Positions 1-5,800 of a stretch of DNA of 9,308 nucleotides are shown here, one piece after another. Location of the stretch: NCBI GenBank assembly GCA_021156245.1, contig JAJNBO010000063.1, positions 1-9,308 on the forward strand, in the 5' to 3' direction. Under the pieces are notes generated by a model. It worked only from the letters and a program-made list of their open reading frames with translations. It was not told the origin of the DNA and ran no database searches. The number at the start of each line of letters is the position of its first letter. Within the stretch, counting starts at the first letter, position 1. The translations under genes and the position numbers were made by a program. The DNA comes from Ramlibacter sp. Its GTDB lineage: Bacteria > Pseudomonadota > Gammaproteobacteria > Burkholderiales > Burkholderiaceae_C.

Positions 1-274
1 GCGGGTGCTGCCGTTCTGGAACGAGGCCATGGCCCCCGCCATCCGCGCCGGCAAGCGCGTGGTCGTGGCCGCCCACGGCAACTCGATCCGCGCCCTCGTG
101 AAGTACCTCGACGGCATCTCCGACGAGGACATCGTGGGCCTCAACATTCCCAACGGGATACCGCTGGTTTACGAGCTGGACGCAGAACTGAAGCCGCTGC
201 GCCACTACTATCTTGGCGACGCCGCGGCGGCTGCCCGCGCAGCTGCCGCGGTAGCGAACCAGGGCAAGGCCTGA
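1..274 (+). CDS. gpmA: 2,3-bisphosphoglycerate-dependent phosphoglycerate mutase, C-terminal part (5' truncated by window)
   Basis: Interconverts 3- and 2-phosphoglycerate in cytosolic glycolysis/gluconeogenesis. Only about the last 90 codons are present, read from base 2 (Arg-Val-Leu-Pro-Phe-Trp-Asn-Glu). The segment [19 protein letters not shown] holds the second catalytic histidine of the histidine phosphatase superfamily. It is followed by the family-typical [12 protein letters not shown] and the closing AVANQGKA, which matches the end of enterobacterial GpmA almost exactly. The stop is TGA at 272-274. No convincing intrinsic terminator follows, so some read-through toward the protease gene 155 bp downstream is possible. 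Identification is firm; only the N-terminal part is unseen. Confidence 0.96.
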   Translation, partial: RVLPFWNEAMAPAIRAGKRVVVAAHGNSIRALVKYLDGISDEDIVGLNIPNGIPLVYELDAELKPLRHYYLGDAAAAARAAAAVANQGKA

Positions 275-289
275 GATCCGCAAAAACCA

Positions 290-303
290 CGTCCTGTAGG
301 ACG
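290..303. repeat. Perfect 6-bp-arm inverted repeat (CGTCCT-GT-AGGACG) in the gpmA-ctpA gap
   Basis: CGTCCT at 290-295 pairs with AGGACG at 298-303 around a 2-base centre. It contains GTAGGA (296-301), a hexamer that recurs in three other intergenic regions of this window and in no coding region. Bases 296-311 resemble 3053-3068 at 12 of 16 positions. The short centre makes it a better candidate for a protein-binding site than for an RNA hairpin. Function unknown. Confidence 0.45.
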
Positions 304-395
304 ATTCCTGCCCGAAAGCGCGCTTTTGTCACATCCCGCGCCGGGCCCTGCGGGAACCCCTGATTCTTGGCGGCGTCAGAGAACTTTCTCAGGTG

Positions 396-401
396 TATAT
401 T
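396..401 (+). promoter_or_regulatory. Possible -10 element TATATT for the S41 peptidase gene
   Basis: TATATT matches the sigma-70 -10 consensus at 5 of 6 positions in an AT-rich island within GC-rich DNA. It would place transcription start near 408, about 22 bases before the ATG. No good -35 hexamer lies 16-18 bases upstream, so this is tentative. Confidence 0.35.
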
Positions 402-410
402 GAAAAGTCG

Positions 411-416
411 AGAGGA
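411..416 (+). promoter_or_regulatory. Shine-Dalgarno-like AGAGGA supporting the ATG at 430
   Basis: AGAGGA ends 13 bases before the ATG at 430, slightly long but usable spacing. It falls inside the longer open frame (which could start at 367), arguing for initiation at 430, where the hydrophobic export segment begins. Confidence 0.45.
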
Positions 417-429
417 TCAAGACGTTCCC

Positions 430-1872
430 ATGAGCCACAAACTGAAGATTGCCGGCTGGATCTCCGTTGGCGCCCTTGCCGGAGCCCTCACCACGGTGTC
501 GCTGCAGACCGTCGCCCGTGGCTCGCTCGCGCCGTTGCCGCTGGAAGAGCTGCAGCAACTCGCCGCCGTTTTCAGCATGGTCAAGAGCGACTATGTCGAG
601 CCGGTCGACGAGAAGAAGCTGATCACCGACGCCATCTCCGGCATGGTGGCCAGCCTGGACCCCCATTCGCAGTTCTTCGACCGGAAGTCCTTCAAGGAAT
701 TCCGTGAGAGCACGTCCGGCCGCTTCGTCGGCGTCGGCATCGAGATCTCGCAGGAAGACGGCCTCGTGAAGGTGGTCTCGCCGATCGAGGGCACGCCTGC
801 CTACCGCGCCGGCATCAAGAGCGGCGACCTGATCACCAAGATCGACGACACCGCGGTCAAGGGCCTGTCCCTGTCGGACGCCGTCAAGCGCATGCGCGGC
901 GAGCCCCAGACCAAGGTGATGCTCACGATCTACCGCAAGGACGAGAACCGCACCTTCCCGGTGACGATCACCCGCGAGGAGATCAAGACCCAGTCCGTCA
1001 AGGGCAAGGTCATCGAGCCGGGCTACGGCTGGATCCGCCTCTCGCAATTCCAGGAGCGCACCGTCGACGACTTCGCCCGCAAGGTCGAGGAGATCTACAA
1101 GCAGGAACCCAACCTGCGCGGCCTGGTGCTGGACCTGCGCAACGACCCGGGCGGCCTGCTGGATGCGGCCGTCGCGATCTCCGCGGCCTTCCTGCCCGAG
1201 AACGTCACGGTGGTCTCCACCAACGGCCAGCTGCCGGAGAGCAAGTTCATCTACAAGGCCGCGCCGGAGTTCTACCAGCGCCGTGCCGGCGCCGATCCGC
1301 TCAAGCGCCTGCCGGCGCAGCTCAAGACGGTGCCGCTGGTGGTGCTGGTGAACGAAGGCTCCGCCTCCGCTTCGGAGATCGTCGCAGGCGCGCTGCAGGA
1401 TCATCGCCGCGCGACGGTGCTGGGCAGCCAGACCTTCGGCAAGGGCTCCGTGCAGACGGTGCGCCCGCTGGGTCCGGACACCGGCCTGAAGCTGACCACG
1501 GCGCGTTACTACACGCCGAGCGGCAAGTCGATCCAGGCCCGAGGCATCGTGCCCGACGTCATGGTGGACGAAACCGAAGAGGGCAACATCTTCTCGGTGC
1601 TGCGCACGCGTGAAGCAGACCTGGACAAGCACCTGGGCACCGGCCAGGGCCCCGAGTCCAAGGACCCCAACCGCGAGAAGGCCCGCGAGGAAGCGCGCAA
1701 GCGCGCCGAGGAAGAGGCCAAGAAGGGGCCCGGCGAGCGCAAGACCCAGCCGGAGTTCGGCTCCGACAAGGACTTCCAGCTGGTCCAGGCCCTCAACCAG
1801 CTCAAGGGCCGCCCGGTCGCCATCTCCAAGACGCAGGTCGTGGAGAACAAGGAAGAGAAGAAGGAGAACTGA
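430..1872 (+). CDS. ctpA: S41 family C-terminal processing peptidase (CtpA type, PDZ domain)
   Basis: Periplasmic serine protease that cleaves substrates near their C-termini; family members process or degrade envelope proteins and murein hydrolases. 480 residues from the ATG at 430, chosen because MSHKLKIAGW opens a basic then hydrophobic export/anchor segment (residues 4-28) and AGAGGA lies upstream. A PDZ domain covers about residues 101-185 (starting VGVGIEIS, with AGIKSGDLITKIDD). The peptidase core follows, with GSASASEI at 310-317: Ser313 is the predicted nucleophile, Lys338 in FGKGSVQT lies 25 residues later, and Gln342 four residues after that, the spacing known for the CtpB Ser-Lys-Gln triad. 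Residues about 414-440 are a charged, Arg/Lys/Glu/Ala-rich, probably helical linker, followed by a short conserved-looking C-terminal module (FQLVQALNQLKG). Same strand as gpmA and the MoeB-like gene. Catalytic residues are intact; the physiological substrate cannot be told from sequence. Confidence 0.93.
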   Translation: MSHKLKIAGWISVGALAGALTTVSLQTVARGSLAPLPLEELQQLAAVFSMVKSDYVEPVDEKKLITDAISGMVASLDPHSQFFDRKSFKEFRESTSGRFVGVGIEISQEDGLVKVVSPIEGTPAYRAGIKSGDLITKIDDTAVKGLSLSDAVKRMRGEPQTKVMLTIYRKDENRTFPVTITREEIKTQSVKGKVIEPGYGWIRLSQFQERTVDDFARKVEEIYKQEPNLRGLVLDLRNDPGGLLDAAVAISAAFLPENVTVVSTNGQLPESKFIYKAAPEFYQRRAGADPLKRLPAQLKTVPLVVLVNEGSASASEIVAGALQDHRRATVLGSQTFGKGSVQTVRPLGPDTGLKLTTARYYTPSGKSIQARGIVPDVMVDETEEGNIFSVLRTREADLDKHLGTGQGPESKDPNREKAREEARKRAEEEAKKGPGERKTQPEFGSDKDFQLVQALNQLKGRPVAISKTQVVENKEEKKEN

Positions 1873-1904
1873 CATCGCGTGCCGCGCCAGCGCGGCAAAC
1901 CGAT

Positions 1905-1994
1905 GTCATCCCCGCGCAGGCGGGGATCCAGAAAAGCGGCCTCCGGGCCGCTTTTTGCTTGGGCGCCCTGGATTCCCGCCTCCGCGGGAATGAC
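1905..1994. repeat. Composite inverted repeat: two 27-bp dRS3-like palindromic arms flanking a terminator hairpin
   Basis: The left arm (1905-1931) and the reverse complement of the right arm (1968-1994) match at 24 of 27 bases. Each arm is itself a hairpin: ATCCCCGC/GCGGGGAT with loop GCAG on the left, ATTCCCGC/GCGGGAAT with loop CTCC on the right. Two of the three differences form one base pair (C-G versus T-A), so the stem is preserved. The right arm fits the Neisseria dRS3 form ATTCCC-N8-GGGAAT. Such dispersed repeats are common in proteobacteria and yield spurious peptides reading VIPAEAGIQ and LDPRLRGDD, which are encoded here on the minus strand. No transposase is present; it could be a MITE-like or REP-like unit. 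Confidence 0.85.
1932..1956. terminator. Intrinsic terminator in the centre of the repeat, after ctpA
   Basis: AAAAGCGGCC (1932-1941) pairs perfectly with GGCCGCTTTT (1946-1955) around the loop TCCG, followed by a T run (1952-1956). It lies 60 bases after the protease stop. The A-run on the 5' side gives a U-run on the opposite strand, so it could work in both directions. Confidence 0.85.
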
Positions 1995-2007
1995 GCGGCA
2001 AGTGCAG

Positions 2008-2013
2008 CACAAT
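2008..2013 (+). promoter_or_regulatory. Possible -10 element CACAAT for the MoeB-like gene (leaderless start)
   Basis: CACAAT ends 7 bases before the ATG at 2021, so transcription would begin at or next to the start codon. No Shine-Dalgarno sequence is visible, which fits a leaderless message. The -35 region would fall inside the right arm of the repeat. CACAAT also precedes the two response regulator genes. Tentative. Confidence 0.35.
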
Positions 2014-2020
2014 CCCGCCC

Positions 2021-2776
2021 ATGACCGACGACCAGCTCCTTCGCTACTCGCGCCACATCCTGCTGGACGAAGTGGGCGTGGAAGGGCAGCAGAAGCTGCT
2101 GCAGTCGCATGCGCTCGTCATCGGCGCCGGCGGCCTGGGGTCGCCGGTGGCGCTGTACCTGGGAACTGCGGGCGTCGGGCGCGTCACGCTGGTGGACCAC
2201 GACGCGGTGGACCTGACCAACCTGCAGCGGCAGATCGCGCACACCCTCGAAAGGGTCGGCCGGCCCAAGGCCGAATCCGCGCGCGACGCGATCGGCGCCA
2301 TCAATCCGGACGTCCTGGTGCGGCCGCTGGTGATGAAGATGGATGCGCAGGCGCTCGACGAACTGGTGCCGGGCGCCGACGTCGTCATCGACTGCACCGA
2401 CAACTTCGCCACGCGCCAGATGATCAACGCGGCCTGCGTCGCGCACGGCAAGCCACTGGTGTCCGGCGCGGCGCTGCGCTTCGACGCGCAGGTCAGCGTG
2501 TTCGACACGCGCCTGCCGCAAGCCCCGTGCTACGCGTGCGTCTTCCCGCCGGACCAGGACCTCGAGGAAGCGCGCTGCGCGACGATGGGCGTGTTCGCGC
2601 CGCTGGTGGGCATCATTGGAGCGATGCAGGCGTCGGAAGCGCTGCGCCTGCTCACGGGCGTGGGGAGTTCGCTGGCGGGCCGCCTCCAGATGCTGGACGG
2701 CCGCAACATGGAATGGAGCGAGGTGCGCGTGAAGCGCGACCCCGCATGCCGCGTGTGCGCTGCGCGGCGCGCCTGA
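2021..2776 (+). CDS. moeB: MoeB/ThiF/HesA family adenylyltransferase (E1-like)
   Basis: Uses ATP to adenylate the C-terminal glycine of a ubiquitin-like sulfur carrier (MoaD for molybdopterin, ThiS for thiamine), preparing it for sulfur transfer in the cytoplasm. 251 residues, the usual length (E. coli MoeB 249, ThiF 251). The nucleotide-binding loop GAGGLGSP starts at residue 35; DLTNLQRQ and DCTDNFATRQMIN follow the family pattern. Two CxxC zinc pairs are intact: Cys170/Cys173 (CYAC) and Cys243/Cys246 (CRVC). Cys186 lies before MGVFAPLVGIIGAMQASEAL at the position of the variable-loop cysteine of MoeB. No rhodanese domain is fused. MoeB and ThiF cannot be separated with certainty, and neither moa nor thi genes are nearby. 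The gene starts 26 bp after the repeat and lacks a visible ribosome binding site. Confidence 0.9.
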   Translation: MTDDQLLRYSRHILLDEVGVEGQQKLLQSHALVIGAGGLGSPVALYLGTAGVGRVTLVDHDAVDLTNLQRQIAHTLERVGRPKAESARDAIGAINPDVLVRPLVMKMDAQALDELVPGADVVIDCTDNFATRQMINAACVAHGKPLVSGAALRFDAQVSVFDTRLPQAPCYACVFPPDQDLEEARCATMGVFAPLVGIIGAMQASEALRLLTGVGSSLAGRLQMLDGRNMEWSEVRVKRDPACRVCAARRA

Positions 2777-2779
2777 AGG

Positions 2780-2935
2780 TCAGTCCTCGAGCCCGAGCAG
2801 GCTGACGACGATGGCGTCCGCCTGCGGCGCCTGCAGCATCTGCACTTCGGCGGTGGCGGGCTCGCCCAGGGCGACCAGCGCCGCGGCGAGCAGCGTGCCG
2901 AAGACAACCATCACGGATTGGACGAACTGCTTCAT
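2780..2935 (-). CDS. Small exported peptide of 51 residues, unknown function
   Basis: Reads from ATG (2935-2933) to TGA (2782-2780). The N-terminus MKQFVQSVMVVFGTLLAAAL has a Lys followed by a hydrophobic stretch, like a signal peptide or single membrane anchor; APATA-type small residues (EPATA, 25-29) could form a cleavage site, giving a mature peptide of about 22 residues, EVQMLQAPQADAIVVSLLGLED. Coding evidence: 48 of 51 codons end in G or C, as in neighbouring genes, and AAGAG (2941-2945) sits five bases upstream of the ATG. It is convergent with the MoeB-like gene, only 3 bp apart, with no terminator between. I do not recognise the family. Confidence 0.68.
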   Translation of the reverse strand: MKQFVQSVMVVFGTLLAAALVALGEPATAEVQMLQAPQADAIVVSLLGLED

Positions 2936-3052
2936 GGGGTCTCTTTTCGGGGGACGGATGTTTCCCCTCCTCCCCAGGAGTGTCGGCCCGGCGCGACTGC
3001 TCCACGGTCGGCGTGCTGCCCGCAGGGGACGTCGCCGGCCGCGTCCTGTCCC

Positions 3053-3068
3053 GTAGGCGCATTCCTAC
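3053..3068. repeat. Inverted repeat GTAGG-N6-CCTAC
   Basis: GTAGG (3053-3057) and CCTAC (3064-3068) face each other across six bases. The same arrangement, GTAGG-N6-CCTGC, occurs at 296-311, with 12 of 16 bases identical; CGTCCTG also precedes both copies. It lies about 20 bases upstream of the possible -10 at 3091, a position suitable for a regulator site. Inference only. Confidence 0.4.
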
Positions 3069-3087
3069 CCGGCGCCCGAGGGGCCAC

Positions 3088-3096
3088 TGGCACAAT
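3088..3096 (+). promoter_or_regulatory. Possible extended -10 (TGG-CACAAT) for the receiver gene
   Basis: TGnCACAAT has the TG dinucleotide of extended -10 promoters. Start of transcription would be near 3103, giving a leader of about 47 bases with the 3120-3134 hairpin. No good -35 is visible. Confidence 0.3.
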
Positions 3097-3149
3097 CCGC
3101 CCGGTCATCGAGGGGACCTGGACGCTCCGCGTCCGCACTGCGCTGCACC

Positions 3150-3530
3150 GTGGAACTGAAAACATTCATCGTCGAAGACAACGCGACCATCCGCGAAAAC
3201 CTGATCGACACCCTGGCGGAGCTGGCTTCGGTCGTCGCCCTCGGATGGGCCGAAGGCGAGAAGGAGGCGTGCGCGTGGTTCGACGGCCACCGGGGCGAGT
3301 GGGACCTCGCCATCGTGGACCTGTTCCTCAAGCAGGGGAGCGGGCTGGGGGTGCTGGAGACCTGCCAGCAGCGTGAGCGCAACCAGCGGCTGATCGTCCT
3401 GAGCAACTACGCCACCGACGACATGCGCAAGCGCTGTGCGCAGCTCGGGGCCGATGCCGTGTTCGACAAGTCGAACGAGATCGATGCGCTGGTGGAATAC
3501 TGCCTGGCGCTGGGCGAGCGCTCGCCGTAG
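3150..3530 (+). CDS. Stand-alone CheY-like response regulator receiver
   Basis: A single receiver domain of 126 residues with no output domain. The acidic pair Glu9/Asp10, the phospho-acceptor Asp57 (LAIVDLFL), Ser85 (VLSN) and Lys107 (VFDKS) are all in place, so it should accept phosphate. The usual Pro after the DxxL motif is replaced (DLFLKQGSGLG). It starts with GTG and has no clear Shine-Dalgarno sequence; no in-frame ATG upstream makes a better start. It is convergent with the NarL-type regulator gene. Without an output domain it may act by protein contact or as a phosphate sink or relay for a kinase, perhaps the CHASE3 kinase encoded 0.8 kb away. This partner assignment is inference. 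Confidence 0.88.
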   Translation: MELKTFIVEDNATIRENLIDTLAELASVVALGWAEGEKEACAWFDGHRGEWDLAIVDLFLKQGSGLGVLETCQQRERNQRLIVLSNYATDDMRKRCAQLGADAVFDKSNEIDALVEYCLALGERSP

Positions 3531-3558
3531 GCCGGGTTGGCCGTCAGGCCACCCCGGC
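3531..3558. terminator. Hairpin between convergent regulator genes
   Basis: The 12-base arm at 3531-3542 pairs with 3547-3558 in 11 of 12 positions around the loop GTCA. It begins on the base after the receiver stop codon and lies 14 bp from the stop of the opposing gene. No T run follows on either strand, so it is either a weak bidirectional terminator or an mRNA 3'-end stabiliser. Confidence 0.5.
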
Positions 3559-3572
3559 GCCACGAGCAGACT

Positions 3573-4205
3573 TCAGTCGATCAGCTTGTTCTTCAGCGCG
3601 TAGTACGTGAGGTCGCTGTTGGAGGAGAGGTTCATCTTCTCCATCAGGCGCGTGCGGTACGTGCTCACCGTCTTCACCGAAAGGGACAGCGCCTTGGCGA
3701 TGTCGCCCGCCGTTTCGCCCTTGGCGAGCTTCAGGAACACCTGGAACTCACGCTCGGACAGCTGCTCGTGCGGCGCGCCGCCTTCCTTGCGATTGAGCTG
3801 CTGCGCGAGCAGCTCCGCGACGGCAGGGGAGATGTAGCGGCGACCCAGCGCGATGGTGCGGATCGCGTTGACGATCTCCATCGGCTCGCATTCCTTGTTC
3901 AGGTACCCGCTGGCGCCCTGGCGAATCAGGTTCATCGCGTAGTGCTCTTCCGGGTACCCGGACAGGATGAGGATGCCGACATCGGGCGCTTTCGCGCGGA
4001 TCATGCCGAGCGCGTCGATGCCGCTCTGGCCCGGCATGGAAAGGTCCATGACGAGGACATCCATTTCGGTCGTCCGCACGAGATCGATCGCCTCACGTCC
4101 ACTCGAAGCTTCGCCCACCACGCGCAGGTCGACTTGCTCGGAAAAGAACTGTTTGAGGCCCGACCGCACGATGGCGTGGTCGTCCACAATGCCCACTTTG
4201 ATCAT
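3573..4205 (-). CDS. NarL/FixJ family response regulator transcription factor
   Basis: 210 residues. The receiver domain (about 1-120) has Asp8/Asp9, phospho-acceptor Asp54 (VMDLSMPGQSG), Ser82 and Lys104. A LuxR-type helix-turn-helix covers about 149-210 (LSEREFQVFLKLAKGETAGD, then IAKALSLSVKTVSTYRTRL), so phosphorylation should control DNA binding and transcription. The ATG at 4205 is preceded by a good ribosome binding sequence, AGAAGGTG, four bases upstream. It is divergent from the CHASE3 histidine kinase gene, with 110 bp between starts. That kinase is of the HisKA_3 class that typically pairs with NarL-type regulators, so the two very likely form one two-component system. The signal and targets are not evident from sequence. 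Confidence 0.94.
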   Translation of the reverse strand: MIKVGIVDDHAIVRSGLKQFFSEQVDLRVVGEASSGREAIDLVRTTEMDVLVMDLSMPGQSGIDALGMIRAKAPDVGILILSGYPEEHYAMNLIRQGASGYLNKECEPMEIVNAIRTIALGRRYISPAVAELLAQQLNRKEGGAPHEQLSEREFQVFLKLAKGETAGDIAKALSLSVKTVSTYRTRLMEKMNLSSNSDLTYYALKNKLID

Positions 4206-4232
4206 GCTTCACCTTCTACGCCAAGCTGTTTC

Positions 4233-4238
4233 ATTGTG
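4233..4238 (-). promoter_or_regulatory. Possible -10 element (CACAAT on minus strand) for the NarL-type regulator
   Basis: On the minus strand GGCACAAT precedes the ATG by 27 bases, leaving room for a leader with the AGAAGG ribosome binding site. No clear -35 is seen. It is the same hexamer as before the receiver and MoeB-like genes. Confidence 0.3.
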
Positions 4239-4267
4239 CCCCACTTCCGGTTGGAAATGGCCTACCC

Positions 4268-4295
4268 TTGAGTCATGACGTGCGCGGAATTTAAT
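4268..4295 (+). promoter_or_regulatory. Sigma-70-like promoter of the histidine kinase
   Basis: TTGAGT (4268-4273) and TTTAAT (4290-4295) are separated by 16 bp; they match the -35 consensus at 4 of 6 and the -10 at 5 of 6 positions. Transcription would start near 4302, only about 14 bases before the GTG at 4316. The palindrome GTCATGAC (4272-4279) overlaps the -35 and spacer and could be an operator. Confidence 0.5.
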
Positions 4296-4315
4296 CACAA
4301 CAGTGAGCCGTTGGG

Positions 4316-5677
4316 GTGAAAGGGTTGTCATCTTTCGCCTTGCCGCGTGTAGCCATCAGTCTGATCCTTGCAGTCCTGGCGGCCGCCGTGCTCATCGGTA
4401 TCAACGAAACCGGGTTCCAGCAATCCACCCGTGCCCTCGACCGGATCGAGGAGTACACGCGCAACCGCAACGCGGTGCACAGCCTCCTGCAGGACGTGCT
4501 GGATGCGGAAACGGGCTCCCGCGGCTTCCTTCTGACCGGCGACCCCCGCTACCTGGAGCCGTACAACCGCGCGGTGGCGAAGATCGACCAGGACCTGGAC
4601 GGCCTGCGCAGGACGTACGCCGGCCGGGCCGCGGAGGCGGCCTTGCTCGGCCAGCTGACCGGGAACGTGCAGCGCAAGCTGGCGGAGATGGACTTGTCGG
4701 TGCGCATGCGCAAGCAGGGCAACGAGGACGCCTGGAAGTTCGTGCTGCTGACGGACGTCGGCAAGGAGGACATGGATGCCATCCGCGAGCAGGCCAACAA
4801 GCTCATCCAGGGCGCCACCGACGGCATCGTCAATGCGCAGGAGCAGGTGCAGCAGTCCCTGGAGCTCGCCCGGCTCGGCATCGCGATCGTCGCCTTCGCG
4901 GCGCTGTCCGCCTTCTATCTCTATTTGCGCCAGAGCACGCGGCTGAAGCTCGCGGACGAGCAGCAGCAGGCCGCCTTGCAGCAGGAGCGGGACCTGCTGG
5001 AAGTGCAGGTCCGCGAACGAACGGCGACGCTGGCGCAGCTCGCCACCCACCTGCAGCAGGTGCGCGAGGAGGAGAGAGGCCACCTCGCCCGCGAGCTGCA
5101 CGACGAACTGGGCGCCCTGCTCACCGCCGCCAAGCTCGATGTGGCCCGGCTGAAATCGAAGCTGGGTCCGCAACCCCCGGAAGTGGGCGACCGGCTGCAG
5201 CACCTGACCGAGTCGCTGAACAGCGGCATCGCGCTGAAGCGCCGCATCATCGAGGACCTGCGGCCGTCGTCGCTGGCCAATCTCGGCCTCACCGCGGCGC
5301 TGGAGATCCTGTCGCGCGAATTCTCCGAACGCTCCGGCGTGGAGGTGGCGACCAGCCTGGAGGACGTGGAGCTCGACGAGGCGCGCCAGCTCACCGTCTA
5401 CCGCATCGTGCAGGAGTCCCTGACCAACGTCGGCAAGTACGCGGAGGCGAAGCACGTGGACGTCAGCGTGCGCGGCTACAGCAACCACGTCGAGGTCGAG
5501 GTGCGGGACGACGGCAAGGGCTTCGACCTGGCGCAGGGAAAGCCGTCCACGCACGGCCTCGCCGGCATGCGCCACCGCGTCGAAGCCGCCGGCGGCCGTT
5601 TGTCCGTGCAGTCCCGGCCGGGTGCGGGCACTCGCATCCAGGCCGTCCTGCCCAAAGCAGCCCCCATCGCTGCGTAG
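4316..5677 (+). CDS. CHASE3-domain sensor histidine kinase (HisKA_3 / NarX-type)
   Basis: Inner-membrane sensor kinase of 453 residues. TM1 spans residues 11-29, a helical periplasmic CHASE3-like domain about 31-175 (DAETGSRGFLLTGDPRYLEP is typical), and TM2 186-204. A coiled coil follows at about 212-255, then the HisKA_3 dimerisation domain with His262 (ARELHDELG) as phospho-acceptor. The HATPase domain has an N box at Asn371 (QESLTNVGKYA; Tyr replaces the usual His), a G1 box DDGKGFD at 398-404, and the end motif HGLAGMRHRV. All catalytic motifs are present. The start is GTG at 4316: an in-frame stop lies at 4304-4306 and no in-frame ATG fits. No ribosome binding site is obvious. It is divergent from its probable partner regulator and upstream of the yqjDE-like cluster. 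Ligands of CHASE3 domains are mostly unknown. Confidence 0.92.
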   Translation: MKGLSSFALPRVAISLILAVLAAAVLIGINETGFQQSTRALDRIEEYTRNRNAVHSLLQDVLDAETGSRGFLLTGDPRYLEPYNRAVAKIDQDLDGLRRTYAGRAAEAALLGQLTGNVQRKLAEMDLSVRMRKQGNEDAWKFVLLTDVGKEDMDAIREQANKLIQGATDGIVNAQEQVQQSLELARLGIAIVAFAALSAFYLYLRQSTRLKLADEQQQAALQQERDLLEVQVRERTATLAQLATHLQQVREEERGHLARELHDELGALLTAAKLDVARLKSKLGPQPPEVGDRLQHLTESLNSGIALKRRIIEDLRPSSLANLGLTAALEILSREFSERSGVEVATSLEDVELDEARQLTVYRIVQESLTNVGKYAEAKHVDVSVRGYSNHVEVEVRDDGKGFDLAQGKPSTHGLAGMRHRVEAAGGRLSVQSRPGAGTRIQAVLPKAAPIAA

Positions 5678-5693
5678 CCCGCCCGAGGCGCCC

Positions 5694-5709
5694 CCGACCT
5701 CCGCGTCGG
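5694..5709. repeat. Small hairpin after the kinase gene
   Basis: CCGAC (5694-5698) pairs with GTCGG (5705-5709) around a 6-base loop, 17 bases past the kinase stop. There is no T run. It may help 3'-end stability, but evidence is slight. Confidence 0.25.
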
Positions 5710-5719
5710 CGGCGTCCTA

Positions 5720-5738
5720 CAGCGCGGGCCCCGCGCTG
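5720..5738. promoter_or_regulatory. 19-bp perfect palindrome between direct repeats, candidate operator upstream of the DUF883 gene
   Basis: CAGCGCGGG-C-CCCGCGCTG is a perfect inverted repeat. CTACAGCG occurs at 5717-5724 and again at 5740-5747, 23 bp apart, about two helical turns. No T run follows, so an intrinsic terminator is unlikely. It sits about 137 bp before the DUF883 start and may bind a dimeric regulator, perhaps the NarL-type protein encoded nearby. That link is inference. Confidence 0.45.
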
Positions 5739-5800
5739 ACTACAGCGGTTCACGCCCGCCCCTGATCATGGGGTCAGCGCATATGCCTAAGCTAGCCGCA

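Larger units (their letters stand above)
2936..3149. other. Intergenic region between two divergent small genes
   Basis: 214 bases between the 51-residue peptide gene (-) and the receiver gene (+). It holds the inverted repeat GTAGG-N6-CCTAC (3053-3068), an extended -10-like TGGCACAAT (3088-3096) and a small hairpin GGACGC-TCC-GCGTCC (3120-3134) just before the GTG start. I see no further gene: frames crossing it lack plausible starts or are out of phase with the neighbours. Confidence 0.6.

Noticed and set aside
315..327. AAAGCGCGCTTTT as a terminator after gpmA
   Set aside because: Fully palindromic with no room for a loop; at most a 4-bp stem could form.
381..410. GAACTT as a sigma-E type -35 upstream of ctpA
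   Set aside because: No TCTGA-like or related -10 sequence at the required 16-17 base spacing.
275..429. Missing EnvC-type gene between gpmA and ctpA as a deletion scar
   Set aside because: In some proteobacteria a murein hydrolase activator gene neighbours these genes, but nothing in the 155-bp gap resembles a gene remnant.
376..1875. 499-codon open frame on the minus strand opposite ctpA
   Set aside because: Antisense shadow of a GC-rich gene; composition is Leu/Arg/Asp/Val-rich without domains, while the plus strand encodes an intact S41 protease.
1802..2012. Minus-strand frames containing VIPAEAGIQ and LDPRLRGDD
   Set aside because: These peptides are the well-known translation of dispersed palindromic repeats, not a protein family.
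3088..3103. TGGCAC as a sigma-54 -24 element before the receiver gene
   Set aside because: No GC-containing TTGC-like -12 element follows at the required spacing.
3537..4271. 244-codon plus-strand frame opposite the NarL-type regulator
   Set aside because: Shadow; the minus strand has all receiver and helix-turn-helix residues and a good ribosome binding site.
4328..5575. 415-codon minus-strand frame opposite the histidine kinase
   Set aside because: Shadow frame; the plus strand has complete CHASE3, HisKA_3 and HATPase motifs.
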